From positions 1-62,422 of IMG/VR virus record IMGVR_UViG_3300048928_000190: DNA of 62,422 nt, one strand, 5' to 3'. A model generated the notes under the pieces. It was not told the DNA's origin and ran no database searches. It was given only the letters and a program-made list of their open reading frames with translations. The stretch comes from a virus. Below are positions 1 through 6,812 of the stretch, in pieces (the stretch's first letter is position 1; each line of letters begins with the position of its first letter). The position numbers and the translations under genes are program-made.

Positions 1-127
1 CCACGGCGAAGAACACCACGAAAACCAGGGCGACAACCCATTGCGGGATCGACGGCACCCAGTCGTTCACGATCGCCGAAGCCCCGGTGATCTCGGCGCC
101 CAGCACCATGATCAGCATGAACCAGTA
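1..127 (-). pseudogene. C-terminal part of split APC amino-acid permease
   Basis: The minus strand reads a hydrophobic permease segment starting LYWFMLIMVLGAEITGASAI and continuing off the left edge. Joined across the att core to the fragment at 60597-60910 it gives one continuous APC/AAT-family transporter (GWLYWF followed by MLIMVLG), which fits this family well. An in-frame TGA at 134-136, in phage sequence, closes the frame just upstream, so this half has no start of its own. It is displaced from its promoter and N-terminus by the prophage and should be non-functional while the prophage is integrated. Confidence 0.85.
117..127. repeat. attL core (11-bp direct repeat with attR)
   Basis: ATGAACCAGTA is identical at 117-127 and 60597-60607. 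To the left is host permease sequence, to the right phage sequence. Identity stops immediately on both sides, so the strand exchange of the serine integrase must lie inside these 11 bases. The integrase gene starts 34 nt further right. Confidence 0.88.
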
Positions 128-161
128 CAACAGTCACTGTACATGACGTACTGTTGGCGCC

Positions 162-1541
162 ATGCGAGCTTTCATCTACTGCCGAATTTCCGCCGACCGC
201 GAAGGTGCTGGTCTCGGTGTTGAGCGGCAACGAAAAGACTGCGAACAGTTAGCGGAAACACTCGGTTGGACTATCGCCGGAACATTCACCGATAACGACT
301 TGTCTGCGTATTCGGGTAAGCCTCGACCGGCTTACAACGAGATGTTGGAGTCAGTTGAGGCGGGTCAAGCTGGCGCGATCATTGCATGGCATACAGACAG
401 GTTGCATCGTTCTCCCGCCGAGTTGGAGACTTTCATTTCTTTGTGTGATCGGGCGAGTGTTGTTGTTCGTACTGTGCAGGCTGGGGAGTTGGATTTGTCT
501 ACGCCGGCGGGGCAGATGACGGCGCGGATTGTTGGTGCGGTTGCGCGGCATGAGATTGATCATGCGCGTAAGAGGATGGTGGCGGCTCATGCTCAGGCGG
601 CGGAGAAGGGGCGTGCGCATGGGAAGATTCCGTTTGGGTATGCGGCTGTCCGGGATGATTCTGGGGCGATTGTTTCTCGTGTGCCTGATCCGGTTGAGGC
701 TGGTTTGGTGAGGGAGGCTGTGGCCCGCGTTTTGGGGGGTGAGGCTACGCGTGCGGTGACTCAGGATTGGGCGGGTCGGGGGGTGTTGACTCGGTCTGGT
801 GGTGTGTGGAATCCGCGGTCTTTGCGTGAGATGTTGATGCGGCCGACGTTGGCTGGTTTGCGGGCTCATCGTGGTTCGGTGTCCCGGGGGGAGTGGGAGC
901 CGATTATTTCTGAGGGTGAGCATGTGCGGTTGGTGGCGTTGTATTCGGATCCTTTGCGTCGTACGAATCGGGGGACGGGTGTTCGGCATTTGATGTCGGG
1001 GATTGCGTTGTGTGGTTTGTGTGGGTCGGGGGTTCAGCGGTTGAAGTCGGGTGGGTATCCGGCGTATGCGTGTGCGGGTTGTACGCGGGTGTCTAGGTCG
1101 GTGCGGCTGGTTGACCAACTGGTGGAGGAGATGATCATCCAGAGGGCGAACTTCGCTGACGCAGAGAAGAGTTTCATGAGGTCTAAGCCGAAGGTTCCGG
1201 GCGCCGAGGACGAGCTACTGTCTCTTACCTCCAGGCTGGACACTGCAGCGGACATGCTGGCTGATGGCGATCTAGACCGAGCTGGGTATCAGCGGATTCG
1301 TGATCGTGTTGCGCCTCGTATCGCCGAGTTGAAGAAAGCGACTGCCCCCAGTGCGGATCATTCGGCGTTGGCACAGATGGTGGCAAGTGATGACAAGCCT
1401 GGGTACTGGAGTCGCATCAAGGTCGAGACAAAAAGGGAGATCGTTCGGTCTCTTTTTGATGGAGTGATCATCTTGCCCGCCAAAGGGATTGAACGCGATC
1501 AGTGTCTGTGGTTTGTGTGGACGGACCACTCAAGGCCGTAG
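162..1541 (+). CDS. int: Large serine integrase (phage site-specific recombinase)
   Basis: The 459-residue protein catalyses integration and excision. The N-terminal resolvase domain starts RAFIYCRIS, with Ser10 as the expected nucleophile and conserved arginines in YCRIS and DRLHR. A recombinase domain follows (about residues 150-250, GKIPFGY onward). A zinc ribbon is formed by Cys284, Cys287, Cys304 and Cys307, then a coiled-coil segment (about 345-400) and a C-terminal tail. Domain order and length match large serine integrases. It lies directly beside attL, as expected. No clear ribosome-binding site precedes the ATG at 162. In the circular phage its upstream region would be the attP right-end sequence, so expression may differ between integrated and excised states. 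Confidence 0.97.
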   Translation: MRAFIYCRISADREGAGLGVERQRKDCEQLAETLGWTIAGTFTDNDLSAYSGKPRPAYNEMLESVEAGQAGAIIAWHTDRLHRSPAELETFISLCDRASVVVRTVQAGELDLSTPAGQMTARIVGAVARHEIDHARKRMVAAHAQAAEKGRAHGKIPFGYAAVRDDSGAIVSRVPDPVEAGLVREAVARVLGGEATRAVTQDWAGRGVLTRSGGVWNPRSLREMLMRPTLAGLRAHRGSVSRGEWEPIISEGEHVRLVALYSDPLRRTNRGTGVRHLMSGIALCGLCGSGVQRLKSGGYPAYACAGCTRVSRSVRLVDQLVEEMIIQRANFADAEKSFMRSKPKVPGAEDELLSLTSRLDTAADMLADGDLDRAGYQRIRDRVAPRIAELKKATAPSADHSALAQMVASDDKPGYWSRIKVETKREIVRSLFDGVIILPAKGIERDQCLWFVWTDHSRP

Positions 1542-1606
1542 GTCCCTTTAATCTTCAATTACGTGCGCATGTCGGCGTGATGGTGTACCAATTAGGTCAG
1601 CAATGT

Positions 1607-1622
1607 TCGAACGAATGTTCGA
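1607..1622 (+). promoter_or_regulatory. LexA/SOS box (perfect mycobacterial-type palindrome)
   Basis: TCGAAC-GAAT-GTTCGA matches the established mycobacterial LexA consensus TCGAAC-N4-GTTCGA without mismatch. It lies 30 nt upstream of the ATG of the 72-residue HTH gene and points toward the 3' end of the repressor gene. Binding by the host LexA is inferred from the motif. Confidence 0.8.
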
Positions 1623-1651
1623 ACACTTGATCGAAAGTAAGGTGGTACCCC

Positions 1652-1870
1652 ATGCCAACACGGGATCCTCTCAGGGCCGCACTCGCCACAGACAGCAAAT
1701 CAGGCCTGCACGTCATCGCTCGGATGTTATGCAGGCCTGCGGCTGAGGTAGAGCTGAAACTGGATGGAGCGTTGCCATTCACATTGTCGGAGATAATCGT
1801 CTTAGCTGATCATCTAGGGATGGATTGGAAGCTGTTACTCGCCGATTGCGGCGAGGGCGCGGTCCACTAG
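1652..1870 (+). CDS. Small HTH protein under SOS-box control, convergent with the repressor
   Basis: The 72-residue protein has the fold signature of a minimal Cro/XRE-like DNA-binding protein: two helices around HVIARMLCRPAAEVELKL, then PFTLSEIIVLADHLGMDW. It resembles the Cro-like protein encoded at 2184. An AAGGTGG ribosome-binding site (1639-1645) is well spaced before ATG 1652, and a perfect LexA box lies just upstream. Its last 36 nt overlap the repressor gene on the opposite strand, so its transcript would be antisense to the repressor mRNA. A role as SOS-induced antirepressor or alternative Cro is inference. Confidence 0.7.
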   Translation: MPTRDPLRAALATDSKSGLHVIARMLCRPAAEVELKLDGALPFTLSEIIVLADHLGMDWKLLLADCGEGAVH

Positions 1871-2071
1871 TTCCGCAAGATCCTCTTTGAGCGCTCCGCA
1901 GATTGCGGCCATCTGGCTAATGTCTGCGGGGCGTTCTCCGTTTTCGATGCGCTGCAAGGTGCGCACACCAACTCCGCTGAGTTCAGCGAGCTTGTCACGG
2001 CTGTATCCCGCACGGGCACGGGCACCGCGCACCTCAGCGCCAAGCGCTTCATTGAGTTTCTGGATGTCCAT
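1835..2071 (-). CDS. XRE-family immunity repressor
   Basis: The 78-residue single-domain HTH protein starts MDIQKLNEALGAEV, with the helix-turn-helix at about residues 24-45 (YSRDKLAELSGVGVRTLQRI). It lacks the C-terminal cleavage or dimerisation domain of lambda-type repressors, so RecA-stimulated self-cleavage is not possible. The start is placed at 2071 rather than at the upstream in-frame ATGs, because a TACAAT -10 box (2078-2083 on the minus strand) puts transcription initiation almost exactly at this ATG, implying a leaderless mRNA. It is divergent from the Cro-like gene with operator-like repeats between. Confidence 0.83.
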   Translation of the reverse strand: MDIQKLNEALGAEVRGARARAGYSRDKLAELSGVGVRTLQRIENGERPADISQMAAICGALKEDLAELVDRALAAIGE

Positions 2072-2077
2072 GTGGCC

Positions 2078-2105
2078 ATTGTAGGCCATATTTCGGCCCA
2101 AATGG
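2078..2105 (-). promoter_or_regulatory. Leftward repressor promoter with operator O1
   Basis: On the minus strand a TACAAT -10 hexamer (2078-2083) lies 6 nt before the ATG of the repressor. Upstream, 2090-2105 contains GGGCCGAAAT read leftward, a copy of the sequence repeated at O2 and O3. No strong -35 is seen. An operator between the promoter elements suggests autoregulation. Confidence 0.6.
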
Positions 2106-2129
2106 AAACCTGTTCACGCAAATGTGACG

Positions 2130-2142
2130 AAATCGGCCCGGA
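2130..2142. promoter_or_regulatory. Operator O2 candidate
   Basis: AAATCGGCCCGGA carries the GGGCCGATTT core on the minus strand. It lies between O1 and O3 in the divergent intergenic region. Assignment rests on repetition only. Confidence 0.5.
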
Positions 2143-2146
2143 GGGG

Positions 2147-2176
2147 TTGACAATCGGCCCAAATGGGCCGTAAAGT
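2147..2176 (+). promoter_or_regulatory. Rightward early promoter with operator O3
   Basis: A consensus TTGACA (2147-2152) and TAAAGT (2171-2176) are separated by 18 nt. The spacer holds CGGCCCA-AA-TGGGCCG (2155-2170), a palindrome with 7-bp arms. Predicted initiation falls at about 2183-2184, the ATG of the Cro-like gene, so this mRNA should also be leaderless. A repressor bound at O3 would occlude the promoter. Confidence 0.75.
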
Positions 2177-2183
2177 CGTTCGC

Positions 2184-2411
2184 ATGGTCCAAGTCGCCGA
2201 GTTCACGGCATCCTCAGTTCGAAGCTTGTACAAGCGTAGCGGGTATTCCATCGCATCACTTGCGGATGAGACTGGTATTCCTTTTACGACATTACGGCGA
2301 AGATGCTCGGGGGAGTCCCCCTTCAAGGTCCCTGAGTTGGTTCTAGTTTCATCCGTGTTGGGTGTTCCCTTCCGAGATTTGGTGTCGATTCCCAGTTCGG
2401 AGGCTGCATGA
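2184..2411 (+). CDS. Cro-like HTH regulator
   Basis: The 75-residue protein starts MVQVAEFTASS and has an HTH at about residues 20-40 (YSIASLADETGIPFTTLRRR), followed by PFKVPELVLVSSVLGVPF. It is the first gene of the rightward early transcript. ATG 2184 is chosen over ATG 2163 because the latter overlaps the operator and -10 box, and 2184 coincides with the predicted transcription start. It probably competes with the repressor for the GGGCCGA operators; an excisionase role cannot be excluded. Confidence 0.78.
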   Translation: MVQVAEFTASSVRSLYKRSGYSIASLADETGIPFTTLRRRCSGESPFKVPELVLVSSVLGVPFRDLVSIPSSEAA

Positions 2412-2521
2412 CTCACGAAGAATGGGTTCAGCGAGTTTTGAGTGAAGCGCCTCCGCTGTCCGAATCGCAGCTAGATCTCTTGCGGCGGGCGTTCTTTGAA
2501 ATCTACGATCAAGATCATTGA
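2408..2521 (+). CDS. Small acidic protein downstream of the Cro-like gene
   Basis: This 37-residue frame (MTHEEWVQRVLSEAPPLSES..., ending FEIYDQDH) starts with an ATGA overlap of the Cro-like stop. It is predicted mostly helical. Similar short proteins are common after cro-type genes in actinophages, but no function is known to me. The overlap and codon usage support translation. Confidence 0.55.
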   Translation: MTHEEWVQRVLSEAPPLSESQLDLLRRAFFEIYDQDH

Positions 2522-3044
2522 GTGTTGGAAGTCCCGAATGGTTTGAGCGAGTTCGATTCTCGCACGGGACGCGCAGACCGCAGTTGCGGGATTGCAAAAT
2601 CTGAGTTTCTTCTGACCGTCTCTGGCGGTTTCTTAAGCGATGGTTCTTCATCTGCTGTCGCTGCATGTTCTTTGAAAACTCCACAGTGATGCGTGACGTC
2701 GGCTTCGGCCCCTCTGTCGCGGTTGCCTGAACCTCCCCTGTTGACGTGTCCGGGGCCTGTGCCTTGTGCCGGGTTTGAGGGTGGCGATTGCAGGTCTGGG
2801 CTTGCTGGTGGTGTACGCATTGTTTGACGTGAAATACGGGACTGTGTTTGTCCTACACCAGTTTTCGAGCTGAGGTAACGCCGTCGAACGTCTTTTGAGA
2901 AGTGGCCCCATTCAACGTTGTTGGTTGACATGTGCTGTGGCCGGGTCGTTCCGGCATGGGGCGCAAATTTGTATGTCTGGCGGAGGGTTGCAGCCTTCTG
3001 CCGGGTGAAATCTCGTATCCCTGGTGAGTGATTGGAGTTTTCTG
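2522..3044 (+). other. 523-nt early leader without a convincing gene
   Basis: No well-supported gene was found. A GTG frame at 2522-2689 (55 residues) runs through a tRNA-like fold and has no ribosome-binding site, so I do not call it. The stretch holds the minihelix at 2531-2570, a small hairpin at 2578-2589, a weak terminator-like hairpin followed by TTTCTT (2615-2635), and a TTGACA at 2925-2930 without a good -10. It may be an untranslated leader or small-RNA region of the early operon. Confidence 0.4.
2531..2570 (+). other. tRNA-like minihelix (acceptor stem plus T-arm only)
   Basis: GTCCCG (2531-2536) pairs with CGGGAC (2565-2570). Inside is a perfect T-arm, GCGAG-TTCGATT-CTCGC (2547-2563). 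The 10-nt connector has no room for D or anticodon arms, and there is no CCA. It is either a tRNA mimic, a processing signal, or a deletion remnant of a tRNA gene. Confidence 0.4.
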
Positions 3045-3506
3045 ATGTGTGAATCTAGCACAGGTTTGTCTGAGGTTACGCAGCGGGCGTTGGTGATGTT
3101 GGTCAATGAGAATGCTGAGTTGCGTTGTGAGGTTGAGCGTTTGCGTGAGCAGTTGGATGTGGAGCGTTGGGATTCGTTCAATGCTGTGTTGAGTTGTGGT
3201 GTTGATGAGCGTGATGTTGATCGGACGTTTGAGGGTTTGTCGGAGCATGGGGTGCGTAAGCCTCGGGTGATTCAGTTCGGTGAGCCGATTCCTGCTGATG
3301 TGCTGATTGTTAGGCCCGACAATGCGACTGACTTCGATCGGTTTGCTGTGCGCCTTGCCGGAGGCGGGTGGCGCTACACCGAAACTCTTGCCGAAGCGCG
3401 GGAGCTTCTCAGTTCAGGTCTTCGAGGGTGGCGCAAATTCCAAGTCGATGAGTACCCGCTGACTGAAGTCATCACCGAAACCACCACCACCGCAAAGGCA
3501 TCCTGA
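3045..3506 (+). CDS. Hypothetical early protein with N-terminal coiled coil
   Basis: The 153-residue protein starts MCESSTGLSEVTQRALVMLV. Residues about 15-45 form a coiled coil (NENAELRCEVERLREQL). The C-terminal half contains a beta-rich segment around RFAVRLAGGGWRYTETLAEA and ends in a Thr-rich tail. ATG 3045 has a GGAG site 7 nt upstream; GTG 3024 is an alternative start. It is the first clear gene after the 523-nt leader. No family recognised. Confidence 0.7.
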   Translation: MCESSTGLSEVTQRALVMLVNENAELRCEVERLREQLDVERWDSFNAVLSCGVDERDVDRTFEGLSEHGVRKPRVIQFGEPIPADVLIVRPDNATDFDRFAVRLAGGGWRYTETLAEARELLSSGLRGWRKFQVDEYPLTEVITETTTTAKAS

Positions 3507-3877
3507 TGGCAAACAAACCCCTCAAAGCCGACGAACTCATCCACGAATACAACCACTTCCGTTCATTCGGCTACAGCAACCATGAGATCGGTGTGCGTCT
3601 CGGCTACTTCAATCCGGCGCATATGGTGTCGCGGCTTCGTCGGCTTGGTGTGGATACGGATTCGGCGTATGTGGCGCGTGCTCGAAAAGTTGTTGACCGT
3701 CTGATTGATTCGGGTGAGCCGTTCACGGTGGAGATGTTGCCGACGTTGGATGAGCCGACGTTGGGTGGGTCGTTGGTGTCGGCGGCTGTTCGTGATGGTC
3801 GGGTGGTTGAGGTTGGCCGGTTGGTGTCTCGGCGGGCTCGGCGTGATGCTTTGGTGTGGCGGGGTGCAGCGTCATGA
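3506..3877 (+). CDS. Small putative HTH DNA-binding protein
   Basis: This 123-residue basic protein has an HTH-like segment at about residues 10-45 (ELIHEYNHFRSFGYSNHEIG, then LGYFNPAHMVSRLRRLGV). An Arg-rich C-terminus (RLVSRRARRDAL) follows. Its ATG overlaps the preceding stop by one base, so it is translationally coupled. An early transcriptional role is plausible but unproven. Confidence 0.65.
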   Translation: MANKPLKADELIHEYNHFRSFGYSNHEIGVRLGYFNPAHMVSRLRRLGVDTDSAYVARARKVVDRLIDSGEPFTVEMLPTLDEPTLGGSLVSAAVRDGRVVEVGRLVSRRARRDALVWRGAAS

Positions 3878-4047
3878 CTCTTGAGCAGAAGGCTGACAAG
3901 TTTCTTGCTGACCACGGATGGACTGACCCGGAAACTGATCCCGAGAAGATTCGCGGCGTTTGTGCTGGCACCCCAGCAGATATTGATGCGCTGCTGCACG
4001 GCCCGGATTGGTTGCGTTCGCGTGTTGGCCGGCGGTGTTTGGTGTGA
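3874..4047 (+). CDS. Hypothetical 57-residue protein
   Basis: Starts MTLEQKADKFLADHGWTDPE with an ATGA overlap of the upstream stop. It is acidic at the N-terminus and Arg-rich at the C-terminus, with no recognisable domain. It belongs to the coupled early operon. Confidence 0.6.
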   Translation: MTLEQKADKFLADHGWTDPETDPEKIRGVCAGTPADIDALLHGPDWLRSRVGRRCLV

Positions 4048-4148
4048 CCGGCGTTAAGCCTGATCGCCCTGACGGGGTGGATGTTGGTTTGGCTGCGGTA
4101 CTAATCGCTGGCGCTTTCGCTTATCTGCGGGTTAAGGGGTGGTTGTGA
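4044..4148 (+). CDS. 34-residue single-pass membrane protein
   Basis: GTG 4044 overlaps the upstream stop (GTGA). The product has a polar N-terminus and one hydrophobic helix, VGLAAVLIAGAFAYLRV. It is one of several tiny membrane proteins in this prophage. Function unknown. Confidence 0.5.
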   Translation: MTGVKPDRPDGVDVGLAAVLIAGAFAYLRVKGWL

Positions 4149-4234
4149 GTACTCCTGTGTCGTTGGGCGAGTTGCGGGTGGTGGTGGCGGTGTGTGTCAC
4201 GTATTTGGTGTTTTGGTCGCAGATCGTTTTCTGA
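4145..4234 (+). CDS. 29-residue hydrophobic peptide
   Basis: GTG 4145 overlaps the preceding stop. The peptide is almost entirely one membrane segment (LRVVVAVCVTYLVFWSQIVF). It may pair with the 34-residue neighbour. Coding is inferred from coupling and hydrophobic pattern only. Confidence 0.42.
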   Translation: MSTPVSLGELRVVVAVCVTYLVFWSQIVF

Positions 4235-4240
4235 GAGTTG

Positions 4241-4399
4241 GTGGTTGAGTTGATTAAGCCTGAATCTAAGGTGCCGTGTGACGTGTTTTTGCAGAGGTTT
4301 GTGCGTGGTTCTCGGTGGGATGTTGATTGTGCTTTGTGGGGTGGGCATGAGGGTACGCATGTGACTGCTGCGGGTGCCGAGTTTCAGGGGTCGAAGTGA
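4241..4399 (+). CDS. Hypothetical 52-residue protein
   Basis: Starts at GTG 4241 (MVELIKPESKVPCDVFLQRF) and ends four bases into the next gene. It contains two Cys and several Trp and His residues (RWDVDCALWGGHEGTH), perhaps a small structured domain. No family recognised. Confidence 0.5.
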   Translation: MVELIKPESKVPCDVFLQRFVRGSRWDVDCALWGGHEGTHVTAAGAEFQGSK

Positions 4400-5295
4400 C
4401 GGCGAGGGTTACTTTGGGGGCGACGATCCCCACCACCCAGTACGGGAATTTGCAGCCGTCGTTTGAGATGGAGGGTGCGACTGTTGATGCTGCGCTTGAT
4501 GCTGCGGTGTTGACGATGCAGCGGTTTTGGAATTTGGTGTCTGATAAGCCGTTGACTTTGCGTGAGTTGCGTGAGGTTGTTGCGTCTACTGCTGTTGAGT
4601 TGACGTGTTGGGCGTCTGGTTCGCGGGTGTTGTTTGATCCTGTGGCGCATCGGTATTCGCCGGGGGAGTGGTTGTCGGGTAGTGCGTTCGCTGGGCGGTA
4701 TACGTCGGATTTTCCTGCTGATTTGATTGCGGGGAAGATGGCGGCGAAGGCTGATGATGTTGACCCGTCAGATATTTTGGCGATGTGGGCTTTGAATGCT
4801 GAGGCGTCGTCGACTTTCGGTACTGCTGTTCATGCGGCTTTGCAGTTGTATGGGACGTATTTGGTTACGTCGCGGGCGGTGAAGGGGTCGAATGAGTCTG
4901 CGTTGACGAAGAATCCGATTTTGCGGCCGATCGTGGAGTCGTTCTTTGTTGGGCGTGAGGATGAGCGGGCTGTGTATGAGGTGTTTGTTGCTGATCCGGT
5001 GTTGAGGCATTGCGGGCAGATTGACCGCCTGCTGATCACTGGCCCTCGTAGGTTGCGCGTGCAAGATTTCAAAAGCAATGCGACGCTCGACGACAAGGAA
5101 ACGATCGGCCTGCCGTTCCGGGGTGTGGTCGCATCTACGAAGCTCGGCGCGTACTGGCTTCAACTTTCGTTCTATGCCGCGATTCTCATTCGCCACGGCT
5201 GGACGGTTGAAGGTTTGGACATTTTTCATTTGCAGGGTGATGGCTCGTGGGTCACTCATTCGCATGACGTTGTCGATATCAGTGAGGTGATCTGA
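4396..5295 (+). CDS. RecB/Cas4-like PD-(D/E)XK exonuclease
   Basis: The 299-residue protein has the ordered motifs of the RecB nuclease family: GTAVHAAL with His146, CGQIDRLL with Asp210, VQDFKS with Asp224 and Lys226, and the QLSFY motif with Gln256. These form the two-metal active site of 5'-3' exonucleases that resect dsDNA ends. It lies two genes upstream of an Erf annealing protein, so the pair probably acts as a phage recombination module like exonuclease plus annealase systems. The start is GTG 4396, overlapping the upstream stop. Confidence 0.88.
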   Translation: MTARVTLGATIPTTQYGNLQPSFEMEGATVDAALDAAVLTMQRFWNLVSDKPLTLRELREVVASTAVELTCWASGSRVLFDPVAHRYSPGEWLSGSAFAGRYTSDFPADLIAGKMAAKADDVDPSDILAMWALNAEASSTFGTAVHAALQLYGTYLVTSRAVKGSNESALTKNPILRPIVESFFVGREDERAVYEVFVADPVLRHCGQIDRLLITGPRRLRVQDFKSNATLDDKETIGLPFRGVVASTKLGAYWLQLSFYAAILIRHGWTVEGLDIFHLQGDGSWVTHSHDVVDISEVI

Positions 5296-5672
5296 TGAGT
5301 TTCGATAAGTCGATGTTGGAGGCGAATGTGCGGGCGATTGCCGCGCAGTTCCCTGACCGGATTTACCGGCAGTCCAAGAAGGCTGGAAGTGGGCCGTCAT
5401 GCTTCTACGTGCGGAACGGTAAGCCTGATTGTTTGATTGCACAGGGCGCGTTCATGGCGGGTATGGACATTGACACGCTTGCCAGCTTCGATGCAGTTTC
5501 AGACGGTGCAGTCGAAAACTCTGGCGCCGAGTATGTGTTCAAGCCATACGGCCTCACTGCGGTCGAGTTGGATTGGTTGAAGCGAGTGCAGCAGTTGCAG
5601 GATGACGGCTTCCCTTGGGGCAAGGCCGTTCAGATGGCAGACGAAGGAGAACTGATCCCATGGAAGAAATAA
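5295..5672 (+). CDS. Hypothetical protein between exonuclease and annealase
   Basis: The 125-residue protein (MSFDKSMLEANVRAIAAQFP) contains a central PSCFYVRNGKPDCLIAQGAF segment and a C-terminal WLKRVQQLQDDGFPWGKAV helix. Its ATG overlaps the exonuclease stop and its end overlaps the Erf start. Position suggests an accessory role in recombination; the family is not known to me. Confidence 0.65.
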   Translation: MSFDKSMLEANVRAIAAQFPDRIYRQSKKAGSGPSCFYVRNGKPDCLIAQGAFMAGMDIDTLASFDAVSDGAVENSGAEYVFKPYGLTAVELDWLKRVQQLQDDGFPWGKAVQMADEGELIPWKK

Positions 5673-6268
5673 ATGGCAGTCCGAGCATTGTGCAGTTGCT
5701 CAGCGAAGTATCCAAAGAAGTCGGCGCAGTCAAAAAAGACCAACGCAACACCGGCCAAAACTTCAACTTCCGCGGCATCGACCAAGTAGTCCTCGCCACA
5801 TACCCTGCGTTCATCAAACACGGAATCGTGATGGTCCCTGAGGTTTTGAATCAGGAGTACAGCTCGTATCAGACGGGTAAGGGCGCCCGAATGGCGTGGG
5901 TGCAGGTTCTGGTGAGGTACACGTTCTTCGGTCCTGGCGGCGATTCTTTGGTGTCTGTGGTTCCTGGTGAGGCTTCGGATGCGGCGGATAAGGGGATGTC
6001 GAAGGCGATGTCTGTTGCGAAGCGGACTGCGTTGCTTCAGGTACTGCATTTGCCGACTGATGATCCTGATCCTGATTCGGAGTATGTGGAGCGGTCGGAT
6101 CCTGTTGCGGTGAAGCGTGCAGAGGTGTTGGAGGCTTTGAATACGAAGCGGCCGGCGCGGGAGTTGGTTGAGGTTCAGATGAAGTCTTTGGGGGCTTCGG
6201 GTTCTGTGTCTGAGTGTGGGTCGTTGGAGGTTTTGGGGCGGATGTTGGAGTGGGTGAATGACCTTTGA
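5660..6268 (+). CDS. erf: Erf-family ssDNA-annealing recombinase
   Basis: The 202-residue protein contains the ERF core: FNFRGIDQVV (about residue 32), then HGIVMVPEV and GEASDAADKGMSKAMSVAKR followed by LHLPTDDPD. Erf proteins anneal complementary single strands and promote circularisation or recombination of phage DNA. ATG 5660 is preceded by GAAGGAGA at 5643-5650. It works logically with the RecB-type exonuclease at 4396 and the SSB at 11810. Confidence 0.92.
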   Translation: MEEINGSPSIVQLLSEVSKEVGAVKKDQRNTGQNFNFRGIDQVVLATYPAFIKHGIVMVPEVLNQEYSSYQTGKGARMAWVQVLVRYTFFGPGGDSLVSVVPGEASDAADKGMSKAMSVAKRTALLQVLHLPTDDPDPDSEYVERSDPVAVKRAEVLEALNTKRPARELVEVQMKSLGASGSVSECGSLEVLGRMLEWVNDL

Positions 6269-6411
6269 GTGAAACAGAATTGGCGTTGATCGCGAGGGCT
6301 ACGTATTGGCGGTCGATTGGTATGCCCAGTAAGGCTGATATGGATCCGTCCGCTGGCAGCCTGAACGGGTGGGTTGATGTCGTGCGGGCGATTCGCGAAA
6401 GCGGGTTGTGA
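6265..6411 (+). CDS. Hypothetical 48-residue protein
   Basis: TTG 6265 overlaps the Erf stop and the frame ends in an ATGA overlap with the next gene. The sequence begins MSETELALIARATYWRSIGM and ends WVDVVRAIRESGL. It is predicted helical; function unknown. Confidence 0.5.
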   Translation: MSETELALIARATYWRSIGMPSKADMDPSAGSLNGWVDVVRAIRESGL

Positions 6412-6812
6412 TGAGTGATGAGATTCCGGTGACACCCCTGTACGAACAGCTCGATCAGTCAACCCCCGAATACATCAATGCTCGGATCATGTTTTTGGAG
6501 CAGCAGTTTCAAGCCAATCCTGAGCGGTTGGAGTCAGCTCGGCGTCGTGTGTCGGAGGGTAAGGCTGCGTTGCGTAGGGCTGTGGCGGAGGCGACTTTGC
6601 GGGTTGAGGGTAGGTCTGCGGATTTGCGTGCTGCTCAGGTTGATTCGGATGCGGGTGTTGAGGCTGCGAGGTCTGAGTGTGAGTTGGCTGAGGTGTTGTT
6701 TGCGGCGTTGAGGGATGCGGTGCATGAGGGGTCGAAGGAGTTGAATGCGTTGCAGACTCGGTCGGCGAATTTGCGTGCGGAGATCAATATGTCGGGGAAG
6801 GGAAGACCATGA
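6411..6812 (+). CDS. Coiled-coil hypothetical protein
   Basis: The 133-residue protein is predicted to be almost entirely helical, with heptad-like repeats from about residue 30 to 125 (e.g. ARRRVSEGKAALRRAVAEAT and ECELAEVLFAALRDAVHEGS). It may be an oligomerisation or scaffold protein. No catalytic motif. Confidence 0.62.
   Translation: MSDEIPVTPLYEQLDQSTPEYINARIMFLEQQFQANPERLESARRRVSEGKAALRRAVAEATLRVEGRSADLRAAQVDSDAGVEAARSECELAEVLFAALRDAVHEGSKELNALQTRSANLRAEINMSGKGRP

Noticed and set aside
2522-2689. 55-residue GTG frame in the early leader
   Set aside because: It reads through the tRNA-like minihelix (giving EFDSRT, typical of translated T-arms) and lacks a ribosome-binding site.
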